Part shown: in pieces, positions 25,901-36,188 of the stretch
Position numbering within the stretch: the stretch's first letter is position 1
Layout of the letters: every line of letters begins with the position of its first letter
Assembly (NCBI RefSeq): GCF_029227915.1
Contig: NC_079879.1
Coordinates: 25,982,501-26,046,500 of the forward strand
DNA length: 64,000 nucleotides
Direction of reading: 5' to 3'
Source: Hydractinia symbiolongicarpus
Taxonomy: Eukaryota > Cnidaria > Hydrozoa > Anthoathecata > Hydractiniidae
Program-made: the position numbers and the translations under genes
The notes under the pieces: model-generated
The model's database searches: none
What the model was told of the DNA's origin: nothing
What the model saw: only the letters and a program-made list of their open reading frames with translations

Positions 25901-28423
25901 CAGCAGTCACACTGACTTCCAATGGACTATTTTTTGATAATCCCAACAACATGCAAGCATCTTTCGCTAGATGTTCTGTAATCTCCAGCCAATTCACTGG
26001 ATCCATTAAATCAGCATAAGGCGATTTTTCCAAACCATGCTTGATAAAGGCAAAACAACACATAAGTCGTTGGATTTCTGCAAGAGAGCAAACATGGTAT
26101 ATTTTGCAGAACAAAAGATTTCATAGGTACTTTTTTTAACTGAAGCATATATTCATCTCACCTACGCTGTGGGAAGGAAACGTTTGAAATATCTTGCTAT
26201 ATTCCAAAGCTTCTTTGTATCTTTTGTTGCTTAAGTAATCAATAAACTTTAGTTTGTGTAACTTGAATTCCAAACTACTTCCCTTTGCTAGCAGTTCTGA
26301 ATGATGACTTATAGCCCACCTAAAAAAGGAGTGTAATAAAAATTCACTTCGAAATCGTGAGAAACCTAAACAGATTATTTGCAACAATAGGCTAATACAA
26401 TAATTTACAAGTGTATAAACACAACGCAAATACACAAAATGGAATTTGTCTTTAATTTTGTGCTCATATCTTTATGCCACTTATAAGGAAGTCAGCAAAA
26501 GAAAAATCATTCATACTTTAATGCAGGTTCCAAATTTTTCTCTTTACATTCATTCAAGATGTAATTTAGTTCCATAAACGGTTCCTTGTGTTCATGATCA
26601 AATGTTAGACCAGCTTCCTAAATATAAAATGAAACATGAACTAAATGTACACAATGGTTACATGGACATGTTATTAAATACTAATTCAAACTGACTCCCT
26701 GATTCCAATAACACCCTAACGCAAATAATACCCTAACGCAAATAATACCCTAACGCCGATAATACCCTAACGCCAATAATACCCTAACGCCAATAACACC
26801 CTAATTCCAATAACACCCTAAAGGCAATAACACCCTAACGCAAATAACATCCTAACGCCAATAACACCCTAATTCCAATAACAGCCTAATGCCAATAACA
26901 CCCTAACGCAAATAATACCCTAACTCCAATAACACCCTAACGCCAATAATACCCTAACACCAATAACAGCCTAATGCCAATAACACCCTAACGCCAATAA
27001 CACCCTAACACCAATAACACCCTAATGCTAATAACTATGGTCTTCACTTACACGTATTAATTTTTCAGCAACATCCACTTGACCCTGACGAAGAAAGTGC
27101 TCTGAGATTGCTTTATTTAATAACTCGCTAGACTCTCCAGTAAACAAGTTTTCTTGTGTCATGCCAGAAAAATCTGTTGTAAAGTTCTAAGGTGAATAGC
27201 AATAAATTAGATAAACGTTTTACAGCAAAAAGGAAAACCATTTATGATCCTTTAAGGGCTAAATTTAATGGTTTTAAAGGGTCTTGCAAACAATGAAATG
27301 ATTAAATAAATTCAATAAAAACAGTAACTTTTACAGGATCATAATAATAACTTAAACATAACAACCGAGGAAATAAAAAAAATTGTCTGTCTTTAATATA
27401 AAAATTATCAGATGCTGTTTTAAGAAAGATTTCTTTCACTGAGGGTCATATTTTTAATTTTCTTCAAGTTGTACCCTTGTATTAAAAATGATACGAACCC
27501 TATCAATAGCTTTTCCAATCTTTGATACATAAGTATGCAGCTCTTTGTGTTCCAGTGCTACTTTGTTGGTACAATCTTTGATCTTCTTTGAACACACTGA
27601 CACAACATGGAGCTGAAGCGGAGTGAGGACATCTTCTTCATCGCAATCTAAACAAGGCAATGTGGTAATTACTAACTTTCTTAACAAATTGCATAGGGCT
27701 ATATGTAAAATTATGAAATCCAAATAATTATTGGTATAAAGCATTATGCATAATGTTCATAATGCCTATTCATCAGAGCTAGTTCATGATCTAATGCATA
27801 ATTAGGGGAACTTTTAAGTCCAAAATCTTAAGAACCAATCAAAATGTGTCAAAACGATATAAGAGTTCCTAGAAAACTTTTCAAGCTTTTTCAAATATAA
27901 TTTCCCTTTTCTTCATTGTGGGAAAAACAACTTTGGTTTGAACAGAAACCAATTACTAAATACATATCACCGTTTTGTCACTTTTTCGATTAATTTTCAT
28001 GTGAAATGAACGTTTCTTAAAAATGTGTAAAGCACAACATCACACAGGTGCTCTGAATTTAACAGTAGCACATTCTCACAAAAATTTACTTAATTTCTTT
28101 CTGTTTTACAGTTTGTGGAATCAAAACATGTTGCATTGGCCTTGCAAGTTGCTTTTTGTACATTATAATTGTTTTCCTTGTTGGAAACTAACTGGTATGT
28201 ATATGTTGGTGTGGGCAATTGTATTGGGAATTGTTGGCCAACACAAAATCTTGATTCAAAAAGGCCAAATAAATTACTTCTACATACCTTGACATAAGCC
28301 TTCTTTCACACTTCTGACATGCTCGATTAAATCATCAAGGTTTTTTGTCAAGTTCTTTCTGTAATTTGAATATTTGTTAGAAAGTCGATTCTCCTCTTTT
28401 TCCACAGCTTGTAGGGCTTCCAT
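22948..28423 (-). CDS. RMND5A: RMND5-type RING protein, GID/CTLH E3 ligase subunit
   Basis: Eight exons on the minus strand: 28423-28288, 27647-27499, 27186-27052, 26617-26517, 26319-26162, 26077-25809, 24465-24311, 23011-22948. They join in frame to 388 residues (human RMND5A is ~391, recalled). The order is an N-terminal coiled region, a LisH/CTLH stretch ([18 protein letters not shown], then [16 protein letters not shown]), a CRA region, and a C-terminal degenerate RING with [17 protein letters not shown] and LKCPYCPME, ending RIFF. The closing residues match the family. In known members this subunit pairs with MAEA to form the catalytic RING dimer of the GID/CTLH ubiquitin ligase. All introns are GT-AG; intron 2 uses the weaker donor GTTCGT. 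A and B paralogues are a vertebrate duplication, so the symbol means family orthologue. Confidence 0.93.
26704..27035. repeat. 17-bp minisatellite containing CCCTAA, in RMND5 intron 3
   Basis: About 19.5 head-to-tail copies of a 17-bp unit, commonest form ATAACACCCTAACGCCA. Variants interchange ATAATA/ATAACA and ACGCCA/ACGCAA/ATTCCA. Nearly every copy keeps CCTAA, most ACCCTAA, which is one animal telomere hexamer in each 17-bp unit. On the gene's sense strand it reads TTAGGG. It lies wholly inside the intron, ending 16 bp from the exon-3 donor side. Confidence 0.95.
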
Positions 28424-29872
28424 TGCACAAAATATTCCTTTAAAAAAGATATATGTTAATACGCACCATGAATGACTGAACACACCTGCAGTTGAGCAGC
28501 CATTCCGTAAACCTACAGCTCTACACAACTATAGAAATTGTCGTTTAGATAACACTAGTTGTTAGCCTGTGAAAAATCCTACTTCCTGCATTACTGTTCT
28601 TTGCATCCTTGCCGGTCTGTTAGCATAAAGAAATATAATTTACTTAGACGGGGTTATAACTATATGACTAAAGGTGTGATAATAAAAAACCTAGTTTTTA
28701 AATTACACAAAAAACACCTCATATTAGCTAGGTGGATTGTAAGTTATAAATTTTTTGCAGCATTCAACCAAAACTGCACTATGAAACAATATTTTCAGCA
28801 GAATCTGCATAAGTTTTAAAAATACTACAATTCTCTTAACTCTATTTAAGAATCACAAAAAGTTTGTCATGAGAAACTGAAATCATATGCTAGACTATCT
28901 TGCTACATTCTGCAGAAAATTGGGCAAATTACTAGTAGTATAACACCCAATTAATTTTTTCTAGTTTTACTTATGGCTTCAAACCGGGGTACCAGCAGGG
29001 AAAGCTTGTGTCAGCAACAACAAATAACAAATCCTTTTTTGAGTGTTTTAATTTTGTTTTAATAAAAATAAACTAGGGCCATACAGTAGGTATACCTTTG
29101 ACCACCCTCCTCTTTTCAATTTGTATTGCTCCCCATTGGAACTAGCACCTTAAAATAATGGTTCTATTCTAATAGTATAAGATCTTTTGTTTCAATATGG
29201 ATTTTCAGTTACTAATATTATTATGTGTGTGTGTCACACGATTATTTTCGGGAGATCCACGATTTCTATAGCCAGCGTAATTATTTTTTTTCTTTTCAAA
29301 AAAGTGTCTACCATTAAAGTAAATTTGTTTGTTTCAGGTTTTATTGAGTTTAACGAAGCATAATTTTAGCTCCTACTTGGTTATACTTTTTTTCATGGAT
29401 GCGATTGTATTTTTTGTACGAAATGCCATTTTGTCTAAAAAATTTAAATTTGTCTGACCATAATTTAATTTTAGTTTTTAAAACTTTAATAACTATACGG
29501 CTGTTTCATAAACATCTCGTTGTTTATGAAACAGCCGTCTTGCTGATTTTTTGTTTTCAACAAAAAGAATTATGTTCAACAAAAAACGTTGAACTGAAAA
29601 TATATCCAAAATATTCAACAGTAGGAAAATTAAAGTAGATTTCAAAAGCGTATTTTGTCATCAATTAGTTTTTCCTTTTATTTCTTTATCAATTTTGCTG
29701 ATGTATATATATTTCTCTTATTTTATCGGAGCTTTAAAAAGTTGACTGAGCAATTAGTTTCTCTTTAAAAAAAAGTTAAATATTGATGTTCTGTTTGGTG
29801 AAACCATTTATACAATTTACAAATCAAGATATGGTGCTTCCAAAATATTTCAAATAGCGAATAATAAATCTT
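28424..29872. other. Upstream of RMND5, no supported gene
   Basis: This is the likely RMND5 promoter side. No coding region recognised. It contains a short GTGTGTGT tract near 29225 and the perfect hairpin at 29497-29538. Confidence 0.45.
29497..29538. repeat. Perfect 17-bp hairpin, 8-nt loop
   Basis: ACGGCTGTTTCATAAAC (29497-29513), loop ATCTCGTT, then the exact reverse complement (29522-29538). Flanks do not extend the pairing much, so the stem is short for a microRNA precursor. It could be a transposon foldback. Confidence 0.75.
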
Positions 29873-30083
29873 AAACAAAAAGGAATAACATATACTCAAA
29901 TTAGCAAAATTATTGAAGAGGAAGATGGTAAAAAGATTTCACGGCAAACAATATAAAAATTGTTCTAAGGTTTCACAAAAGGAAATCGTTAGCTCCAAAA
30001 CGAAAAAGTGGTCAAAGAAGAAAACTTACTTGAGACCATTTATTGACAAATGCTATGAAAAAAATGGAGAATTAACTTCAGTT
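29873..30083 (+). pseudogene. Tc1/mariner-like transposase fragment (frameshifted)
   Basis: Reading through two one-base frame changes gives a paired-type helix-turn-helix N-terminus: GITYTQISKIIEEEDG and ISRQTI, then IVLRFHKRKSLAPKRKSG and RRKLT, then FIDKCYEKNGELTSV. The pattern 'ISRQT..RF...SLAPK..SGRRKLT' is typical of the DNA-binding half of Tc1-like transposases, which bind the element's inverted repeats. There is no DDE/D catalytic domain downstream and no TIR pair seen around it. Frame breaks lie near 29952 and 30030. It is a dead fragment; which element it came from is unknown. Confidence 0.6.
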
Positions 30084-30416
30084 GGTAAGCTTCAAATATT
30101 TTTTAGCGTTTTATTTTTAGTAATACGAAATATTTGCATATGGAGAAGTTTACTGTTTTCTCATTTTTTTTAAATAAATAATAATGTAATTTTTTTGAAA
30201 ACAATGAATAATAATATTGCGCATTTTAGTTTTACCGCAACAAATTACCATAAACAAAGAATTAACTGCAAGTGGCCTTAGCTGCTATTTGGCATTTCGA
30301 AGCAGTTGCAGAGATATCATTTGGCAGGTTTTTCAGGACTTAGGGGTGCCATTGGCCCCAAACAAGATAGTCACAGGTGCTTCTTATTTAGGCATAAAAA
30401 TTTATACTACCCAATT

Positions 30417-31667
30417 AGGGGTCATCTACAAAATTCGTAGCAATTCGTATAAAAAAAATTCGTATATGCTATACGAATTTTCTTTTGCCATACAGTAATT
30501 AAATTCGTATGAAATTTTTTTAAATTCGTATAAAATTCGTATGAGTTTTAAATTAAATTCGTATGAGTTTTTAGTTAAATTCGTATGAGTTTTAAATTAA
30601 ATTCGTATGAGTTTTAAATTAAATTCGTATGAGTTAAATTCGTACGAGTTTAACAAAAAATTCGTATGAGATTTTAATTAGATGCGTATGGTTTTAAAAA
30701 AAAGAAAATCGTTTGACATTGTATTAAATTCGTATATAAGTTTCAAAATAAAATATTTTTTAGATCGCATTTTAAAGTTTAAAAACGAAAAACGGCGATA
30801 GAAATGTTTTTTTAGATCGCATTTTAAAAGTTTTAAAACGAAAAACGGCGATAGAAATGTTTTTTTTAGATCGCATGTTAAAAGTTGAAAAACGAAAAAC
30901 GGCGATAGAAATGTTTTTTTTAGATCGCTTTTCAAAAGTTTAAAAACGAAAAACGGCGATAGAAATGTTTTTTTAGATCGCATGTTAAAAGTTGAAAAAC
31001 GAAAAACGGCGATAGAAATGTTTTTTTTAGATCGCATTTTCAAAAGTTTAAAAACGAAAAACGGCGATAGAAATGTTTTTTTAGATCGCATGTTAAAAGT
31101 TGAAAAAAGAAAAACGGCGATAGAAATATTTTTTTAGATCGCATTTAAAAAGTTTAAAAACGAAAAACGGCGATAGAAATGTTTTTTTAGATCGCATTTT
31201 CAAAAGTTTTAAAACGAAAAACGGCGATAGAAATGTTTTTTTAGATCGCATGTTAAAAGTTGAAAAACGAAAAACGGCGATAGAAATGTTTTTTTTAGAT
31301 CGCATTTTCAAAAGTTTAAAAACGAAAAACGGCGATAGAAATGTTTTTTTAGATCGCATTTTAAAAGTGTAAAAACGAAATATAATTCGTATGAAAATTC
31401 GTATAAAAGAGAATATAATTCGAATGACAATTCGTATGAAAGAGAATATAATTCGTATGACAATTCGTATGAAATCGTATAAAAGAGAATATAATTCGTA
31501 TGACAATTCGTATGAAAATCGTATAAAATTCGTATTAGATTTTTTAAAAATCGTATAACTATTTAACACTATACGAATTGTATACGATTTTTATACGAAT
31601 TAAAAGCAATTAAATTCGTATATATTCGTATAAAATATCATACGAAATTTGTAGACGACCCCTTAGT
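30417..31667. mobile_element. Harbinger-type non-autonomous element carrying satellite DNA
   Basis: The ends are GGGGTCATCTACAAAATTCG on the left (from 30418) and a right end whose reverse complement starts GGGGTCGTCTACAAATTTCG (to about 31665). A 3-bp TTA lies on both sides as target-site duplication, the PIF/Harbinger habit. Inside are three blocks: ATTCGTATGAG-type short repeats (about 30425-30740), about 12 copies of a 53-54-bp satellite (30765-31375), and ATTCGTATGA-type repeats again (31380-31645). There is no transposase. The long frames on the minus strand here only translate the satellite. The ends are closely related to the element at 34689-35116. Confidence 0.75.
30765..31375. repeat. 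53-54-bp satellite array, ~12 units
   Basis: Each unit carries ACGGCGATAGAAATG, a T-run, AGATCGCAT and an AAAAGTTTAAAAACG-type spacer. Spacing between successive CGGCGATA cores measures 53, 54, 54 and 53 bp. A GTTAAAAGTTGAAAAACG variant recurs at roughly every second unit in part of the array, hinting at dimer-wise amplification. Related units lie at 33340-33390 and 37264-38118. Confidence 0.95.
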
Positions 31668-33096
31668 GATCTGATTACCAAGGGACAAATTTCAGGCTAT
31701 TTAGTCTGTTTGGAGAGTTTAGAGGGTAAAAAGCATTATAAAGGCACTTCTTTTTCTTATTTGTTTGTTGTCTTTGACATTTAGGGTGGTTAAGTGTGGT
31801 TGTTGTCTTTTGTGTAGGTTGATCGACCTTCACACCAGTTAGTAGTCTTTACCATCACATCTCCATGACATTTGTATCTCAGACTGATATTCAGTAATGG
31901 TTACAGTTTCTACCTATACTTAAAATGGTAGATCAGTATTTATTTACAATAGTCTACATATGAAAGTCCGAACATATATTCTGATGCTTATGTGGCTTGG
32001 GTGGTTTCTATAATGGACAATTATTCTCAATCGATTTCTCCAACTCAAATAACTACAGTATTACCTTCCTAAAATTCTTTGCAGTAGTAATAGCAGTAAA
32101 TACTTGGGGTGACCAGTGGCCTGATACTCAAAAGTTGTTTTTCTTTTTACCAACCACCATGTCAATATTTCAATGCAACACATTTTCAGTACCTCGTATA
32201 CTTATGCTAATTTACTCTCCCATTTACAGGCCCATCGTCTTAAGGAGCAGTGCCCATATGCCAAGCAGTGCCTCACCCCTATTTCACTAGATTACTTAGA
32301 GTGAATTGTTTCTTTAAAGCTGTCCTTTTAAAAAATACCAGACTATAACCGATACCATTCAGGACCTAAATCCTACCAAATTTTCTGGCATCAATTGCGT
32401 GTGTCTTCCTGGGTCAATTAATTCACCACTAAAGGTTACTTATGCAGAATACAATACCAAAGCTTAGCCTCTGAATTCCCTGAGAAAATATCTGATATGT
32501 GCAAATTGCTTTATGTATGTGATGAGAAAATTTTGATAGACTGTAAACACTATCAGACGACAAATGTTAAGGTTTCTTAACAAATCCAGCTACACACATA
32601 CCTGATAAATGTGGAAATGTCTAGTATTGTTTGCCTTCTTTGGTCATTTTAGAGCACCAGAGTATGTTTTCCCACCAAAAACAGTTTTTGTTCCCAATAC
32701 TCACTGATCTCTATTAGAGTTTTGTTTCTCACCATGTACACTTTACATGACAATCATAAGTTCTAAGATGTAACCTTGTGGGAAAAAATTAAATTGGGGG
32801 TTACCTGTGTCCGGTTAAAGTATTCTCATATTACCTTGCATACAGGGATACACATTATGATCTTGGTTTGCCTTCTTCAATGGGAAATTCATTATACTGT
32901 AAGGAAAAAAATTAAAACATGGAGTACCCCAGTTGGGGTAGTGTTTGGGGTAGTGTAATAATATTTATGGGCCCTCATTTGCTGCTGAGTTTTGCAGATG
33001 TAAACCGCCCATTATATTCAAACTGAATGGTTTCTATTAGCAGTAATTTTACATGCACACAACTTGAAAAAAGGCTTCTGCTTGCAAAGGTTCTTA
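31668..33096. other. Intergenic, no supported gene
   Basis: No coding region or repeat recognised between the Harbinger-type element and the next TA-CAGTAC element. A 97-codon + strand frame at 31997-32290 has no known domain. Confidence 0.4.
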
Positions 33097-33858
33097 CAGT
33101 ACATGTAATCTACCGTGAATGTAATCTACCGTAGACGCAAAACTTGCATGAACAGTTACACAGAACAATAACATTGCGATAGCTTTTGTTTTTTAGAGAA
33201 AATAATTGCCTCACTGATGAACAATGACCCCACGCGATCGATTGTTTAATCACAATAAGTTGCAAGATCAATTTTAGTAATCTATTTTGCGCAAACTCTT
33301 TTGAAATTTTTAATTGCAGTAATTAAATATAAAAGTTTAGATTGCATTTTAAAAGTTTAAAAACGAAAAGCGGCGATAGAAATGTTTTTATTTGTTTCAA
33401 TAAAAAAGTATGTGGAAGGATTATTTTACGTTGTTTGTTAAGAAGGAAATGTTTTCATCAAGAAATGTAGATATTGTATTTATTTCATAATGTACACCAT
33501 TTAATAGTTGTGAACAATGCTTCTCATATAATTAAACGCGCTGGAATCTTTTTGAGTAATTAAATCAACAATACATTCTTGCGCAATATATTATAAAACT
33601 TTGCGAAAGATTTTTATTATTAAATTACTTCATGCTAATACTTAAGGAAATAGCTTATCAATACATTTACACAATGCATCTTGCTATTACAAGAAATAGA
33701 ATTGTTCCGATATTTCTTCGCGAGCGCATTGTTTTTTAACACGCAAATATAAACTCGCAAAACCATTAAGGGATTTAATTATAACAAAAGACAAGCGACT
33801 GCCGTCCTAAAGGTGTGATATTAGCGTGTACACAGTAGATTACATTCAGACTGTACTG
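33097..33858. mobile_element. Non-autonomous element with TA...CAGTAC ends
   Basis: TACAGTAC at 33095-33102 is matched by GTACTGTA at 33853-33860. A few bases inside each end is GAATGTAATCTAC (left) or its reverse complement GTAGATTACATTC (right, with 13 bp exact). A TA duplication followed by CAGT is the usual arrangement of Tc1/mariner elements. About 760 bp, no transposase. It contains one copy of the 53-bp satellite unit at about 33340-33390. Confidence 0.5.
33340..33391. repeat. Single copy of the 53-bp satellite unit
   Basis: Starts in TTGCATTTTAAAAGTTTAAA and runs through AGCGGCGATAGAAATG to a short T-run. It matches the arrays at 30.8 and 37.3 kb almost base for base, yet stands alone inside the TA-CAGTAC element. 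Confidence 0.85.
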
Positions 33859-34688
33859 TATGTCAAATTTTCTCCTTACGAAGTTGTCTTTAAAATGATC
33901 ATATAACATGGAAATGTGGCTACAGCTATGTAGGAGTTTCGATAAGTCACATGCAATGTACAGTCAAACCTTTATAGCTTGAAAGATTGTTTGCACTATA
34001 CATGTGACTACCATCCTTTAGGAACAACACTGTCGTAAAGCTGGGTTCACACTTCACTTGCCCTAGTCGAACAAATAAGCAACCATGAATCTGCACATGC
34101 ATGCGCAATATTTATTTTTAGCATAATATGTAATTTTCTTTCATTTGCCGGCATTCGATGCAGTAGTTGGAATAAGTTCAACTACCACAGCAAATTCATC
34201 AACAAATCAGATTTTGAAATACAATTTCAAAATGAGGTGCAGAACTTCAAATGAACACAAAGTTGATGAGAAAGAAAAGTTTTCAGTAGCGAAGCCTACA
34301 AAAATTGCTAAACAGAAGAGGCTCATTTGAGAGTTTTGCAACTTTTCTTAAGATTTTTAAAATTTTATGTGTGTGTCAACATCATAGTTTAAGGCTCCCT
34401 GTTGTTTTGTAGCAAAATTATATGAAGTTTTAAAACATGTCAAATCCAAAGCGACTTGGAATTGAATTTTGTGAATCGGAACGTAATTCGAGGTCCAGGG
34501 GTCTAGGATTTAAATGTGATTTAAATTGATTTAAATGTTAAATGTAAACAAAAACGTGCCAAGATAAGTGAAAAATCTCTAAAAGTAGCCTCTTCCGTTT
34601 AGCACTTTATTTATAAAAAATTAAAGAAGGTATCCTAATTCCGAAATCGCTTATTGGGTGTGGTTTAGCTTAAAATGAGCATTAATAA
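33859..34688. other. Intergenic, no supported gene
   Basis: No gene recognised. AAGCTGGGTTCACACTTC at about 34040 resembles the ends of common animal short repeats but no partner end was found nearby. Confidence 0.35.
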
Positions 34689-35116
34689 GGGGCCGTCGAC
34701 AAACAGTTTTCATCTCGATTAACGGCAAATTGGCCGCTAGACTCGGACCCCCCTTCCCTCAGCCCCTTAACGGCAAGCCCAATTCCCCTACGTTAGTTTT
34801 TGTCTCTGTTAACGGCAAATTTGTCGTTAAATACAATTTTGCCCCACTCCGGGCTTTACGGAACAATCTTTGTGGAGACTTATACAAACACGACATATAT
34901 ACATTTTTTTAATAACCAATTCTAGATTATGGCGGATTTTTACTGTGGAAACATTTTCTAATTTGATGAATTTTTTTCATTTTCCCTAAAAGAAACAAAG
35001 GTGAGAAAGTGAAATTCGTCTCCATTTTTATATTTTTAACGGACAATGCATTACCCCCTCCCCCCCTAACGGTCAATTTACCACTAACAGAGACAAAAAC
35101 TGTTTGTTGACAGCTC
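34689..35116. mobile_element. Harbinger-type MITE, GGGGCCGTCGACAAA ends, TAA target
   Basis: The left end is GGGGCCGTCGACAAACAG. The right end is CTGTTTGTTGACAGCTCC, whose reverse complement begins GGAGCTGTCAACAAACAG. TAA flanks both sides. Further in, the inverted similarity continues through AGTTTTTGTCTCTGTTA-like sequence. Inside are at least three TTAACGGCAA repeats and two variants near the right end (GGACAA, GGTCAA). About 430 bp, no transposase. The ends match the element at 30417-31667 as GGGG(T/C)CGTC(T/G)ACAAA, so one transposase may have moved both. Confidence 0.7.
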
Positions 35117-35118
35117 CT

Positions 35119-35150
35119 AAAACTACTATGGGACTTCCCATAGTAGTTTT
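35119..35150. repeat. Perfect 15-bp palindromic hairpin, 2-nt loop
   Basis: AAAACTACTATGGGA, CT, then the exact reverse complement. It lies precisely between the right end of the Harbinger-type MITE and the start of the SINE. Confidence 0.75.
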
Positions 35151-35152
35151 AG

Positions 35153-35510
35153 TGGCGCCGTAGATTAGTGGTTATAGCTCTCGTACTCTGTGCGGGAGAC
35201 CGGGGTTCGATTCCTCTTGACGGCGATTCAACATGGGCGAGTGAATGTTACCATAGCCCCGGGTTAACCCAAGCCATGTGAGGGAAATTGGGAAGATGGC
35301 ACACTGTGTTGGCCGTTGGATGTTGCCGGGAGTTGTCTAGTAGAGCGCGGGCTCTAATTGGGTCTGCGTAGCTCAAAATGAGCATTAAATACTCTAGGAC
35401 TCTCCATCTACGCCATGGCCCCTCCTGGAAATAATAGACAGGGTATATCCCTCGATATTTGTGAGGCTAGCCATGTAAAATATGCACATCTATCTATCTA
35501 TCTATCTATC
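35153..35510 (+). mobile_element. tRNA-derived SINE with ATCT-repeat tail
   Basis: The head has RNA polymerase III promoter boxes: A box TAGTGGTTATAG (35166-35177) and an exact B box GGTTCGATTCC (35204-35214). It also has the matching acceptor-like arms GCGCCGT and ACGGCG. The anticodon and T arms do not fold properly, so it is a SINE head, not a working tRNA. A ~250-bp body follows, ending GGCTAGCCATGTAAAATATG and an (ATCT)n tail to 35510. The 3' tail region is repeated just downstream (about 35534-35620). Confidence 0.75.
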
Positions 35511-35533
35511 CCATCTACTTCTAAAATGCTATA

Positions 35534-35620
35534 ATCCCACCTAGAAATAATAGACATGGTATAATTGCGAGACTAGCCATGTAAAATTTGCACATCTTTT
35601 TTATCTATCTAGCTAGCTAT
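35534..35620 (+). repeat. Second, diverged SINE 3' end
   Basis: CTAGAAATAATAGACATGG and GACTAGCCATGTAAAATTTG repeat the last ~75 bp of the SINE above, again followed by an ATCT-type tail with AGCT variants. The 5' promoter part is missing. Either a 5'-truncated insertion or a duplication of the tail. Confidence 0.7.
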
Positions 35621-36188
35621 ACTTGAACTTTTTTGCCATACTGGCATTTTTGTCTAGTTGTTTTAAGAGTAGGTTAAAATGTACTGTAGAAGAGTGAAGT
35701 CGTGCTTTAGCATTTGTTTAGTTCAGGTCAGACAATTTAATATATTTACTGTAATCAAATTCAGAAACTGGGTAAAGAAAGAAAGACAAATAATGCAAAT
35801 AAAAGCTGAAAATAAGTAACTATACTTACAAATTAATGGCAGATGTTATTAGCTATGACTTAACAGTACCTGAAAGCAAATGCGACAACTCTTAATAAAC
35901 TACGGCTGCCTTAAAGGAAGGAAACTTCACCTTCGCTAGAACTGGGTTACGGGACTAAAAGTAATATGTAGAAACCGGCAACGTTGTTATTTTTCATCAT
36001 GGCGGGCAAGCAAGCCAGTAAGTAAAGAAAGATAGGGACTTATGTAAGTCTTGATTGTGTCTATTTCAAGAGGCACAAGCTTAAGTTTTTATCAAGTTAC
36101 TTTTTTTCTTTTTCTATTTTGCATATCATTGCATCTAGTTTTTTGTCTTCGCATATCTTGCTTCCATTTTCCAGTCAGGGTAAACACT
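35621..36188. other. Intergenic, no supported gene
   Basis: No coding region or repeat structure recognised. Confidence 0.4.

Noticed and set aside
22948-28423. MAEA instead of RMND5
   Set aside because: MAEA shares LisH/CTLH/CRA/RING order, but the [15 protein letters not shown] and LKCPYCPME motifs and the terminal RIFF are RMND5.
30765-31375. Possible CRISPR-like array of regular repeats
   Set aside because: Units are contiguous, with no unique spacers, in a eukaryotic genome; it is a tandem satellite. The same holds for 26704-27035 and 37264-38118.
30678-31569. Long minus-strand reading frames rich in MRSKKTFLSPFFVF repeats
   Set aside because: They translate the 53-bp satellite; the period, near 54 bp (18 codons), leaves a frame open by chance. 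Not a repeat protein.
35153-35225. Functional tRNA gene
   Set aside because: A and B boxes are good but the anticodon arm does not give a 5-bp stem with a 7-base loop and the T stem is broken; a SINE body follows.
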